Part shown: positions 24,960 to 36,663 of the stretch, in pieces
Layout of the letters: each line of letters begins with the position of its first letter
How positions within the stretch are numbered: the first letter of the stretch is position 1
NCBI GenBank assembly: GCA_035236585.1
Contig: CP141136.1
Coordinates: forward strand, 26,389,426-26,453,425
Length of the DNA: 64,000 bases
Direction: 5' to 3'
Origin: Warburgia ugandensis
Taxonomy: Eukaryota; Streptophyta; Magnoliopsida; Canellales; Canellaceae
Made by a program: the position numbers and the translations under genes
The notes under the pieces: generated by a model
Seen by the model: only the letters and a program-made list of their open reading frames with translations
Told to the model about the DNA's origin: nothing
Databases searched by the model: none

Positions 24960-25512
24960 GAAACAATTATCAAAAAGTTCTCCATATCCACTATGATTAC
25001 CACATGCAAGTACGATTACATCTGATACTGAGCTCATCTCAATACATCAATATCACAGTCCAGTAGCTACTAAATCCATTATACTGACAGTTTTATGGAG
25101 GTTTCCACATGTAAGTATTACCACATTTATATTGGGGCCAACACAGTGAACCAATATCAAAGGCCAGCGGGCACTTTGTCCACTTCACTAACAGTTCTGA
25201 CACATGCAAAGATGGCGGAAGACAACATTGCACTAGAATTCAGTACTTTTTAGCAACAACCCGTGATACCTTACGTGGAATCCAATAGAGTAATAGAAAA
25301 GAGATCACTATAGTTACGTATGGAGGGGAATAACGAATCCCTTAACCGGCCAACCTCCTTATTGCACAACTATATGAAACACCCATTATCACACAACTTC
25401 GGCCATCTTGGGACCAATCTTATATATCATATCATATAATTATATACCCAAGAATCATGCAAAGTGAACAAATATCCAATACCATTTACCATTGCCTATG
25501 TGAAGTTTAAGG
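24960..25512. other. Spacer, no exons recognised
   Basis: This is where upstream CBS exons of the minus-strand relic would be expected, but I see none. It is AT-rich, with no repeat shared within the window. Confidence 0.35.
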
Positions 25513-25526
25513 TTTTGACTGCCCAT

Positions 25527-25697
25527 AAAGGGCAGCCCGGTACACGAAGCTCCCGCGTATGCAAGGTTCGGGGAAGGGGCAAACTACAAAGGATATATAG
25601 TCCGCATCTTTACCTTGCATTTTCTAAGAGGCTATTTTCACATCTCGAACCCGTGACCTCCAGGTTACACTGCAACAACTCAACCTCCCCTTCAAGT
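25527..25697 (-). repeat. Au-type SINE, full length, with target duplication
   Basis: Minus-strand SINE with a recognisable tail (GGGCTGCCC) and a tRNA-like head near 25650-25690. The target duplication TTTTGACTGCCCAT lies at 25513-25526 and again at about 25698-25711. It is diverged from the 8.1-kb and 10-kb copies, so it is probably an independent insertion. Confidence 0.88.
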
Positions 25698-25711
25698 TTT
25701 TGACTGCCCAT

Positions 25712-26890
25712 GTGGCTCATAAATGATTGGAACTTGCCATTGTCCTATTAGCATGAACTTTGGTCATTAGTTACAGCATGTGAGAGTTTTGTATTCCCAA
25801 ACTAATACCATCTACCCTTTTTCCTAATGTAGATGATTTTATTCAAAGACTAGATGGAGAACATCTAGAGACCATACAACCATTCAAGAGAGCCCCAAAG
25901 ATATGAGGCTGAACACACAGATCCAACAGTCAACGCTGAAAACAAGGACAAACACAAAAAACACAGCCCCTCTACAAGAGAACGAGGAGAAAACAGAATC
26001 TGCTAGAACATTCTCTTTCTTTTCTCAGGTAGATCAATGACCTCCTAGCCAATAGATCAGCATCTGAAATTGCCGACATTCTTACACGATGAAATGAAAC
26101 CCAGCAAATTGGAGCAGAATAGATGCGCGAGATCAATGTCACGCCATGGCGGTTGCTTAGATCCGATAAGCCACCTGATACTGTTTGGTGAATCCCCTTT
26201 ATTCATTAGCATTTTGAAATCCTAATCTCCGTTAAAATACAGTTGGAACGAGTAAAATAGAAGGTGGGGAAAGAAAATATGGATTAGAGACCTGTGTGCA
26301 AGACGAATTTGGGATCTGGTAGCGGTAGTGTCCATGTCAATAGGATCCTCCATATAGACCTCCAGTCCAGAGAATGAGTTAATGCTAATCTTTCGGTTCC
26401 TTCAAGTTTGAGTCGAATGTATCTGGGGGTGATATATTCATAAAAGAGAGCTTTTTCATGTAGTTTCGCGTGATACAAGTATTTAGATGGGGCTAAATTA
26501 CATACGGGGCTCGCATGTTTGATGATACAAAGCTCCCACGTTTCTGGGAGGCATCCAAGAGAGATTATGCGCTGCGGACATCTCTACTAATTTGCCACCA
26601 TCAAATATGCAATTTCAACATCGGAAACATATGTTGCAATTTCCGTACAAAAGCTTACATACTAAGGGGGAAGCTTTATGATAACTGGTCATATATATCT
26701 GGGGCAAATGTAATGGCAAAGACCAGAAATTGCTGCTAATCACAGCCATCGATTTTCTTGGCCGCATCTTTGACTAAAGATGACAGAAAAATCTTCTCCA
26801 CAGATGATCTTTACCTTTCAATTGATGCCTCTCTCAGACAACTGATGCATCTCATGTAAATATGTTTGTTTGTAGGTTTGAGTGGCCACT
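25712..26890. other. Spacer, no gene recognised
   Basis: No family motif is seen. A minus-strand stretch around 26330-26360 could encode MEDPIDMDTTATRSQ as a protein start, but nothing downstream confirms an exon. About 25860-26120 has the look of an old retroelement 3' region. I did not identify it. Confidence 0.3.
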
Positions 26891-26892
26891 TT

Positions 26893-27228
26893 TCGTATGA
26901 TACGAGACAGAGCACTGGGGCATTTCTTTTCATGAGGACCTGAACCCATTTCTTAATTTCATCATCAAAACACTCTCTATAGTCAACTTCAATAGAAAAC
27001 ATATGAATCTAACCACTGTGGCAATAACTCAGTGTTTGTCCGACGGATCAATCACAGTTATGTAATGCAAGATGAGGGCATCTGGGGAGGTAAAAACCCA
27101 GATTGGGAATGGAAGTCCCCACATACCCCCATCTTGTTTGGTAAAATGACGTCTTTACCGGTTGCTTGTCTCTAAGTACTGATTATCCAAAAATTTCATA
27201 GAATGAAGAAATTTTCGGTGTTGGATTA
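26893..27228. repeat. Duplicated block V, copy 1
   Basis: About 330 bp matching 30603-30927 in direct orientation, from 'gatacgagacagagcac' to 'atagaatgaagaaatttt'. Non-coding. Copy 2 fuses directly to block P copy c. Confidence 0.85.
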
Positions 27229-27425
27229 CCATTCGACTTGAAAGCTACCATGTTGGTTTAACATTAAATGTAAAAGGTTAATATCATTTATCACATACAG
27301 AGGCAAATCAATGAGTCCACAAAATCCCATTGTGTGGCTCAGTTCGTATCGATGGGTAGTTAAGATCATGCTAGGATTAGCAGCACAAGATTGTATTTAG
27401 AAGCTAGACAAACTGATGGATGGAA

Positions 27426-27556
27426 CCATGGCACAACAGCAAAGTTGTTGTCATGTGACCTTGAGGTCACTAGTTTAGGGCATGAAAATAGCCTCTTGCA
27501 AAAATGCAAGGTAAGGCTGTGTAAGCTTGTTGCACCGGGGTTGTCCTTTTACAAAT
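27426..27556 (+). repeat. Au-type SINE, internally deleted
   Basis: Plus strand. The head region 'gttgttgtcatgtgacc' and 'ttgaggtcac' is followed by 'cctcttgcaaaaatgcaagg', then a jump to 'gttgcaccggggttgtccttt', so the 'tggtccggcccttcc' middle is gone. The short flank 'actgatggatggaac' / 'attgatggatggaac' (about 27412-27426 and 27556-27570) looks like the target duplication. Confidence 0.8.
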
Positions 27557-27750
27557 TGATGGATGGAACTCATTAATCATTTTCTATGTATGGACATCTA
27601 GATGTCCATTATGCCTGTCCGAATTAATTTGAAGGGCTCTCGTGTGTACGTGGTACCTGTATGTACATTGGTTGGACCCTGGGATAAGGGATTAGCTTAT
27701 GGATAAAGATTTGTAGCGGGCCCACATGAAGCTTCTCATTCTCAGGCCCG

Positions 27751-28145
27751 AGCCATACATTTGGAGTGACCCGACATGGCCTGAGCATGAACGTCATGTT
27801 CAGGACAGCCTTGACTCTTCATCAACTACAAATGGAGTAAATATACATGTTATGTATGTTCAAAGTGGAAATTTCAGTGACAGAGAAGAATTCCTGTGGG
27901 CCGGGTTTGGCTCATTTAGAGGAGCTCTAACAGGCATTTTTTATACGTTTGCTTTACGGAAACTTGACTACTTGTTTAAGGCTTTAAGCATCTCTTCTAA
28001 TATCACCCTTTTCTTTGAGTACAAAAGTTTGGCGGTCTGCTACACCAATACATCAATTGCTTCCCATCCCATTTACTCATTTTAGACGTTGATCTGACCC
28101 ACCCATATTATATGTATCCAAAATTGGGTTATGGTGAGCCACTTC
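27751..28145 (+). repeat. Duplicated block R, copy 1
   Basis: Matches 44367-44785 closely, starting at 'gagtgacccgacatggcctg'. A 119-residue open frame spans this copy, but the paralogue has insertions that break it, so it is unlikely to be a gene. Confidence 0.8.
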
Positions 28146-28654
28146 TCCTCTCATGGAACGAGGGACAACCAGATTGAGTGTCTGGCATTTGCTTCTGCCA
28201 TGGTTTCCCATCAGATTCACAAGATCAAGCCAAAGAAAATTTCATGTGTGGATGAACAGAGAGGAATTACAGAAAATGGATCCAATTGACTCTCTGTGCT
28301 TTTCCGCTATGCAGCATACAATGCAAAATAACAATGATTAGGATCATCCAATAAAGGATATTTTTGGTGAATGTTCCATCTAAGATGAAATAAAAAAATA
28401 ATGATTTAGATCACCAAGCATTTTGATCTTGCATTTAATTTTAGTTATTAGTATAATCCTTGAAAACCCATGGATTACGAGAAGCCTAGTTACGTCCATT
28501 AACGTGATATTAGCATGATCAAGACCGTTCATTTTGTAGCCTCCATTTGATGAAGGATCTCTACATGTAATCATCATTACTAATTTCTTGTACTAGAAAT
28601 GTATAGGCTTCATTCCTTTTAAGCTGTCAATTTCTGAAATCTCTAATTGGTTTA

Positions 28655-28910
28655 TTCAAAAAGTGCAGGAGATGAATTTGAAGAGTACATGTAAATTGAA
28701 TCACCTCAACGAAGTTGAGATCGATAACTTCTAAGGAACCTTGTGTCAACTCATGCTCGAGCAAGTGTTTGCTCAAGACCGCAATAATATTGGAGAAAAT
28801 GATTATCAACAGTTGGACAAAGGTGGATACAAAGATGCGAAACAAGATTAACAGACAACTATTTCTGTCTCTAAAAGCATCTCCTAATCTCGTTATCTTA
28901 TTCTCTTATC
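28655..28910 (+). pseudogene. F-box/FBD-domain protein relic
   Basis: Two overlapping frames give the start and end of an FBD domain, the C-terminal module of plant F-box/LRR proteins. The first is LNHLNEVEIDNF, then a TAA and a shift. The second is CLLKTAIILEKMIINSW, followed by a Lys/Arg-rich linker and LKASPNLVILFS. The F-box and LRRs are absent. A related relic follows the truncated CNL at 43815-44040. Confidence 0.65.
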
Positions 28911-29126
28911 AGCTTAAGCTTTTAGGTCAAATGGTAAACCACCATGATATTAGAGCATTATTGACTAAAAGGTCATGACTTCAAATCCCAAAGCCTCTTA
29001 CTATCAAATCTAGGTGCAAGAGCCCAAAAGATTCTTCCATGTAAGGGGGTACATTAGACATATAAATATTTTTAGCCCACTTTCTATCAACTTAAGTTTT
29101 TAGGTTGAATGGTAAGCCACTATCCC
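28908..29126 (+). repeat. Short direct repeat pair
   Basis: The phrase 'tatcagcttaagcttttaggtcaaatggtaa' region at 28908-28940 recurs with a few changes at about 29085-29118. Such phrases are frequent in LTR-element internal regions of plants. I could not find LTRs here. Confidence 0.45.
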
Positions 29127-30600
29127 CTTGTTGGGGAGATTTTAAGTAAAATTAGGATCTTGGATAGTAAGTTCCAAAGTAGTTTCCTTTATAACTCGTC
29201 ATTGTAAAGTAAAATAAAATAAAAACTGAATTAGTAAGTGTATCTTTATTTTGGTCAAAGAGGGAATTGTTCTCTAGTAATGCAATACATTAGAGATTGT
29301 TTGGTTGAACTTGCGGTCAGTAAGGCAATTTATGAAAGCGCCAAGCAAGCAACTGTATATGCGCAATCAAATGCTAGGGGTTAAACTTCACATTAACATG
29401 GACTCTAAACACATAACACAGGTACTCTATGAATTCAAAAAATGATGTAAAACTATCAGCATTCAGATGGCTTAGGCTGATCGATGGGTGATGTATGAAG
29501 CTTTCGGTCTTGACCTCTTCGAAATGGGTCCGACCAGATTAATGGTTTGGAAGATAAAAAATTGGGCTCAAACAACATAAGAACCAATTGGAAGATCAAT
29601 TGTCACTCAGTTTTGAGAATTATGGAAATGATTTCGGTAAAAATAAGAAACAATTGTCCGACCAGGTATCCATAACTATCAGAAAGTAGGCCACATGGCT
29701 TACAAAGACAATTGCAAAGACTTTCATTAGAATAATTTTTGGCAAACATGAATATGTCATTTGGTAACTGCAAGGCAGAGGCTTTGGAGGAAAATAGAGG
29801 CTACAAATGAAGAGCGCAAATTGTGAGGCCAAAGGTTTTTAAGAGAGTGAGATTGTGTCATATACTAGTGGGCAAAGTGGAAGAGATAATCACAATATCT
29901 TTATGTGTTCTTGATTTCAAAGGCAAAGTGGACTTCAAAACATACTTGATTATGAGAGGAGGCATTTAACTCACTTGACTAAGTGCTTAATCCCAATATT
30001 TCACAAGTTTATTTGCTCCAAAATCATGAAACTTGGACACCACTTAGTGTTCTTTGCTTGGCTAAGTGCTTAATGCCAATATTTCATACGTTAATTTACC
30101 TCAAACTCGTGAAATATGGACACCACGCAGTGTACTCTGCTTGATCAAATCCACTTTTTTTGAGTTCTTAATACTTTGAGACTGAATACAGGGCCTGTAT
30201 CATTGTCATCTAGTACGACGCCACAGAGAGAATGTACATGTGATAATGGGCCAAAGTGAGTCTCCTTGTCAACCTGCCACTTAGCCCATTTAGCCACCCA
30301 CTTGGGTTAACTCTTTTAAGCAGTTACATGCATTAATTATTTATTATAGTTAATTAAGTGAGACATGTGACAGGCATGGAAAGACTCATTTGAAGCTTAG
30401 TTAAAGAGTCTTAGTCTATCATTTCCCATTCTACAAAATGAGTCAAATTTTGCTGGTAGAATCTAAGTTAGGCTTTACAGTCCCCCAATATACCTAGCAG
30501 GGCTTAAAATTCACAACAATGAAAAACTAGTTCTGCTAACAAATCACTATTCAAATTATAGAGAGGCAACTTGTATCATGTACTTCCCGAGTCTCCCAAG
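29127..30600. other. Spacer, nothing recognised
   Basis: AT-rich. It has an imperfect short repeat around 29960-30150 ('gctaagtgcttaatgccaatatttcat' style, two tries) but no gene, RNA or element boundary that I can support. Confidence 0.35.
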
Positions 30601-30602
30601 GT

Positions 30603-30927
30603 TCATATGATACTAGACGGAGCACTTGGGCATTTTTTTCACGAGGAACTGAACCCATTTCTTAATTTCATCATCAAAACACTCTATAATCAACTTCAAT
30701 AGAAAACATATGAATCTAACCGCTATGGCGATAACTCAGTGTTTGGCCGACGGATCAATCACAGTTATGTAGTGAAAGATGAGGGCATCTGGGGAGGTAA
30801 AAACCCATATTGGGAATGGAAGTCCCCACATACTGCCATCTTGTTTGGTAAAATGACCGTCTTTACCGCTTGCTTGTCTCTAAGTACTGATTATCCAAAA
30901 ATTCCATAGAATGAAGAAATTTGTGGT
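30603..30927. repeat. Duplicated block V, copy 2
   Basis: Direct copy of 26893-27228. It ends abruptly at 'gaagaaatttgtggtg', where block P copy c begins. Confidence 0.85.
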
Positions 30928-30929
30928 GT

Positions 30930-31486
30930 TAACTAACTATTTTTGGTAGCTATATGGGCATTCTTATTTAATCATGCATTATTGACAAATCTTTTGTGCG
31001 TAATTATTAATATTCCTTGACATTGTTTGGCACTGTACAGTTTTTCTTTAAATAGATTTCTACTGTTGCACTTCTCTTTTTCTCCTTGAAAGATGGAGAA
31101 TGAGTCCACGTGAACACGCAATCTTTGCTTGGGACTGCTTCTCGGTTTTTTATCACGGCAAGTGTTTCCATGCGTTTGATGGTTAGATGGGAGTCATGAA
31201 AATTCTTAACTACATCTCTCTAGCTGGCAAGGAAGAACAAGAATGCCGCAACTTTTTCCCATAAAATCTATAGAATACCTTGCTCTTAAATTTCAAAATC
31301 TGCTCATTGTTGTCACCAAAGAGCCATAGCTTATGATAAACCTAATGTTCTATATGTCTAGAGCTATGTAATTAAAGATAATAAGTGATTTAAGAACATT
31401 GGTACAACCTTTCATAAATGTTGCAAGACACCTTTATGGTGGTTATCCTCTAAATTGAAAATTCTTTCCATCGTAATCACAGAAAA
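30930..31486. repeat. Dispersed block P, copy c
   Basis: Matches 2550-3094 and 36697-37268, ending at 'atcacagaaaag'. The transposon's hAT-like end starts at the next base. A fresh copy of the same block starts again at 36681-36695 on the far side of the transposon, so the element sits between direct copies about 560 bp long rather than inside one copy. Confidence 0.8.
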
Positions 31487-31700
31487 GTAGGAGCGGCAAA
31501 ATATGACACAACACGATAACACGACTGGAACCCGACACGAATTTAGCGGGTTCGGGTCGAGTCTTATCGTGTTTGTGTCATTTTCGGGTGACCCAAAAAT
31601 GACACGCCAAAAATCGTGTCGTGTTCGAGTCAATGAATTTGACCCGTCGTGTTGACCTGTTTGACACGCGACCTATTTACTCATCACCTTGACACGATTG
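31487..31700 (+). repeat. hAT-like terminal segment
   Basis: It starts TAGGAGCGGCAAAATATG. Copy 2 reads TAGGGGTGGCAAAATATG, the form typical of plant hAT termini. It continues with the 'gggttcgggtcgagtc' and 'cgtgtcgtgttcgagtc' phrases often seen in hAT-type non-autonomous elements. No transposase is encoded. The same segment stands at the same place in copy 2 (57274-57479). Confidence 0.6.
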
Positions 31701-31710
31701 ATATGGAATT

Positions 31711-31958
31711 GTTGAAAATATAGGATGGTTCATGAGTAACCGTCCTATATTACTAGTTATATAGGACGGCTATTCACAAACCGTCCTATATTACTAGTTA
31801 TATAGGACGGCTATTCACAAACCGTCCTATATTACTAGTTATATATAGGACGGCTATTCACAAACCGTCCTATATTACTAGTTATATAGGACGGCTATTG
31901 AGGAATCATCCTATATTACTAAGTTATATAGGACGGTTCTTCTGGAACCGTCTTATTT
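31711..31958. repeat. Array of inverted GGACGG repeats
   Basis: Six units of about 40 bp, each a small hairpin of TATAGGACGG, an 11-base loop and CCGTCCTATA, joined by TTACTAGTTA. Central units are nearly identical, and outer ones have drifted (GGATGG, ATCATCC). Subterminal arrays with both orientations of a short motif are typical of En/Spm elements, where they bind the accessory TnpA-type protein. Confidence 0.85.
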
Positions 31959-31990
31959 GTCACTATTTGGGTATAAATTTGTTTCTATTT

Positions 31991-32765
31991 TGGTATCATA
32001 TTCATATGAATCATATCTACAACTTAGTATATATCAGTAATTTCAATTATCAACCTCCATATATGCCTCCCTCTCCAATATATGATAATACATTATATCA
32101 ACCACCCATACTGTATCTGTAGACTGTATGTTCATACATTATACAATACAATCCATCTACTGATCTAAGCCATCATTGAAAATTGATGATCAACCCATCT
32201 GCTGATCAAAACACCAACTTCACAATCACATCATTGAAATTGAAAAGTTTTTTGGTATCATATTCATATGAATCATATCTACAACTTCAGTATATATTAG
32301 TAATTTCAATCATCAACCTCCATATATGCCTTCCTCTCCAATACATGATATCAACTACCCATATTGTATCTGTAGACTGTATGTACATACATGATACAAT
32401 ACAACCCATCTACTGATCTAAGCCATCATTGAAAATTGATGATCAACCCATCTGCTGATCAAAACACTAACTTCACAATCACATCATTGAAATTTGAAAA
32501 AAAAAATTGGTATCATATTCATATGAATCATATCTACAACTTCAGTATATATCAGTAATTTCAATCATCAACCTCCATATATGCCTCCCTCTCCAATACA
32601 TGATACAATACATGATATCAACCACCCATACTGTATCTGTAGACTGTATGTACATACATGATACAATACAACCCATTTGCTGATCTAAGCCATCATTGAA
32701 AATTGATGATCAACCCATCTGCTGATCAAAACACTAACTTCACAATCACATAATTGAAAATTGAA
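31991..32765. repeat. Tandem repeat, three units of about 255 bp
   Basis: Units begin TGGTATCATATTCATATGAA at 31991, 32253 and 32508 (spacings 262 and 255). Each ends near 'acaatcacatcattgaaa'. In element copy 2 the same unit is present once (58438-58715). Open frames through it are by-products of the repeat. Confidence 0.9.
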
Positions 32766-32999
32766 AGTTTGAAACAAAGAAAGCACATACATTGATACAG
32801 TGTACTTCAATCAAAAGAAAAATAGAACACATCCATTGAAATGAACTAATCTTTGTATTATATTTGAGTAAAATATATATACATGAATGATAATATACAT
32901 TCATTTACATCACTGAACTACAAATTAAAATTCATAATATGATCTGTCCATTCCATTTTAATATCATCTAGATCCAACTGGGAGTAACTCTTGGTTCCC

Positions 33000-35900
33000 A
33001 AATCCACCTGCAAAACATATAATAACTTAGTTTAGAAATCAGACATGTAATCTTGGATTCAGTCAGGAAATATACAAATCAAAAGTGTAACATTGGTCAG
33101 TAAGTCTAAGTGTTACCTTTCTCAATTGTGAGGATCAGAACTCCATTGCGAATGAGGGTTCTCATGTATCTAAGAACATAATATCCACACTCCCAATCTG
33201 ATTTTTGTTTAGGGCACTGCAGAACAATGCCACCAAAGACAACAGAAAAGTTTCAAAATATAAATTTCAATAAGTTCAGGTTTAAAATTATATCAAAGAG
33301 TCTAAAGAGCAGTAATTAGTAAACTATAAACCGTACCTTGGCCTTCTTCCAGTTGAGTTTTGGTGGGTGGTAAATGCCTTCTTCCCTCTCAGCCCATTTA
33401 TACCATGCACTACACACATATAATTGAAAAGCATTAGATTATGAATATTATTATAGTTGCCAGGTGAGTAATTATATTATCATAAAAGGAATAATAAAGA
33501 CTTACTTATTTATAATTTCCATCAGGTGTTCCCGAATGTGTACTCCACATGAATATAAAAAAATTGCATGGCCACCATGCACGTCCAAAGCTAGCAACAT
33601 CCAATGAGACCTATAAAAATAATAATTCAATTGAATTTTCTCTAATCTTAACTGATATAGTATTCATGTGTATGAATTGTGAAATTAAAATGGCATAATT
33701 AAGCAACCTATGTTACAACGTACCCGCTATTGTAGGGAATCAGTAAGGCTTGCCCCTTCGCACAACTCATGAGACCAAGAATGATATCTTCACTTTGTTT
33801 GTCCTCAGGCAAATAGCCAATTGAAAGACAAGAGAAGGGTCAATGAACTTGTAAATGTCCTTGACCTCTAGTCTTTGCAAGCTATCATGCAAATACCTGC
33901 ATTTGGAATTTGGGTTAATATCAAATAATTATTAAGTTTTATTAAAAAAGCAAGTATTAAGTAATGTTACATTGATTCGTAAGTCTTAACTCTAATAGAG
34001 CAGTTACACGACGTACCCTATATAGACTATGATGTGCATGTACTCCAATTGATCCATATTACATATGGCTAAGAGGTCTTCCTTGAAGAGTGGAACCTCA
34101 ACCACATCGTTTGAAAGCACACCTGCCTCTATCCTTACAGGGTTTATTGTATTTGTGTTGCCTTCATTAGCCAGTCTGTACAGTACCCTTAGGAATGGAG
34201 GTGCGTTAAGTGGAACCTCCACCTGATCCCTACACTGTAGATGTAATCATGTAACATTTTAGAAATTAGTAATGAATATATACAACATATACTGATATAC
34301 TAGCATATATAAAAGAAGAGACACAGTGAGGTAAAATTAAAATATTTTATAATATAACATTGTGACTACTGACTTGTGAGTAGTGAACTGAGCACCTAAC
34401 AAGTGCTTTGAACTTGTTAGTTGTTGCATCGTTCAAGTTCACATGTAACATGATACAACTATGCAAAAATATAGAACTAGTACTACACAAGAAGAGAAAT
34501 TTGGGATGTGGCTACACTTGCCACTACGCCAGAATTTGCCGGCTGCGAGGTTTGCTTCAATTGCCCCTTGTGCTGCTTTTGGTGATTCGACATGTTGCAG
34601 ACAATATTAATCAATGAACAATTTAGGACGACTTAAAAAAAGGTAGGAGAAAATGAAGCAATGACTACAGTTAGTATATATGTACCTTGGAATTGGATAT
34701 CATTGGTTTTATGTGTTTCTCTGGCCAACACACATGATATCCAATTGCATCCCCAACAGTTTCAACATCATCCCCTTCGACTAAAAATGAAAGGGGAGCA
34801 TCTGGTTGAATGGCAGCAATGATGCACACACGCTTAGTGTGTGGAGGCATCAACTTACCATGCAAGGTGGCGGATGTCATGGGCCGGACCTCATACAGTG
34901 TTGCCACAGCCACATGGTTCTCAGATGTATGTAGCTGCAACATGCACTGATCCACCTGCATTTGAGAAATGACATATATATATAGTAATTAGTGATGTAA
35001 TGTAATGTAAACTAAAAAGGTTAGTAAATAAGTAACATTATAAAACTAAACAAGTCAATATACATACCTCACTTATTAGGACATCACATTCAAGTACTTG
35101 TTCTGCCACCTCTTCATCTGATGGAGGACTAGGAGTAGGAGTGCAGCTATTATTAAATTGGAGTGGTTGAACTTGAGGTTGAGCTTCAGCTTGAGGGCCG
35201 CCAACATCCTCACATGAGGTTCTTTCGCCACCTTGGAGTTCCTTCAATAGTTGATCTTTGATCTTGCTATATATCTCCACAACTGTTTGCTGCTTCCATT
35301 CTTCGAATTCTTGAAGCGTAGGAGCCTTTTGTTTGGGTAAGAATTTGGAAGGAACAACACCCCGACCTTGGCCCCTTACCCGGCCAGGGTGCTCTTCCTT
35401 ATTGCCTATTGCCCTATACAGGATGTCCCCCTTTGCAGCAGTACTGCTAAAAGTCCATGTAGTTGCACTTGCACTCTCTTGGGTCAACTCTTCCTACACA
35501 CATAAAGATCATAACATGATAAAATTACTATTATATATCTAATATTTAAATAATATACTATGCAAGGGTATAAAAGTATTTAACTAGGCAGTATGCAGAT
35601 AAAGTAAAAGTATAAAACTTAAAATCTTAAACCACTTACAATTCTTGAAGCAATTATTGCAATTGTCTCGTTGGTAAAGGTGTGGGAGTTACGCCCTTTT
35701 GAATATGCCATTTTCCATAGAATAGCACGGTCGATAGGCTCCGTTGTCCCAGCCTTCTTTTGCTGTAATAAGAGACACTAAGTCAGAGTTAATAAATAAA
35801 AATCTACTATGATTAGACAAATGGAATGTGACATGATATACTTACTACATTTGCCTCTAATCGTGCATAGCCAACCCTTGAAAGGTGGTGCGACATATGG

Positions 35901-36663
35901 TTCTGTGCATGCGCCTTCTGTCCTTTTATACGCTTTGCCTGGACATCAAAGTAATATGATCAAAATACAAACAATTATAATAATTATAAGAATCAAAATT
36001 TAGCTTGCCTAGTTCAAGTTGTGATTACCTCAAAATCAGGAGATAACATATACTGTACAAATTGATTCCATGCTTCCTGGTCAATAAAGCAGGAATACAA
36101 CTGAGGGACCATGTTAAGCATAGAAGGATCATGGGAATTTGGAAGTATGTACTTCCTTGTAAGCTCACTCTTCCATTTCCTCGAAGCTTCACCAGCTCCT
36201 AGCAATGCTTGCTTCTTGCACTCATCAGATACGTCAAAGGCAGACTACAAAACAAAAGAAGAAGCATGTTAAAGTGACTAACTTACTAGTGAGTATTGTA
36301 GCAACTTTATATATCTTATCGTGATTTATATGCAAACAAAAACAAAATATATAAATATAAAGGACATATTATGTTATATGTAGGAAGAATTTACATACCT
36401 TGACCATTTCCCATATTGAATCTTTGACTTGTGGCGATACAAGTCTCCAATCGATTCGACATCTTGTCACAAGTCTTCTAACAGTGCAACATATGAAGCT
36501 AGCATAGGCATGTGTAATACCACCAATCGGTTGGCCTTTAATGTTGAATTGTACCGTTTCTTTTATTCCAGCTGAGGTTCTCTTATTTATACGATCCATT
36601 TGTGTTGGCCCCCTCCCCCTGACCTTTCTCTTGACACTGATCGGTGGTGTTACTGATGGACAT
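33000..36663 (-). pseudogene. Transposon protein with Ulp1 (C48) protease domain, copy 1
   Basis: At least nine exons on the minus strand. From the N-terminal side: 36663-36399 (KAIKHMS, then TVQFNIKGQPIGG and DWRLVSPQVKDSIWEM, like Pfam Transposase_24), 36246-36027 (ASRKWKSELTRKYILP), 35940-35846 (HMSHHLSRVGYARLEANV), 35763-35637, 35493-35068 (YRAIGNKEEHPGRVRGQGRG, then a coiled, Pro-rich stretch), 34958-34685, 34235-34004, 33900-33720, 33612-33507 (catalytic His in SHWMLLALDVHGGH), 33410-33345 and 33240-33130 (catalytic Cys in SDWECGYYVLRYM). Ulp1 enzymes are SUMO-type cysteine proteases, and several plant CACTA and Mutator groups carry them. The expected catalytic Asp is Tyr here (IFLYSCG), and a phase change lies in the 33800 exon. 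It is probably inactive. Confidence 0.8.

Noticed and set aside
27726..28085. 119-residue open frame
   Set aside because: The block R paralogue at 44367 has insertions that break it, and no family pattern is seen.
31711..31958. CRISPR array
   Set aside because: The repeats are self-complementary, have near-identical spacers, sit in a plant genome and occur again in element copy 2. They are transposon subterminal repeats.
34408..34617. Plus-strand 69-residue frame inside element copy 1
   Set aside because: Shadow of the minus-strand transposon gene and its introns. No counterpart frame in copy 2.
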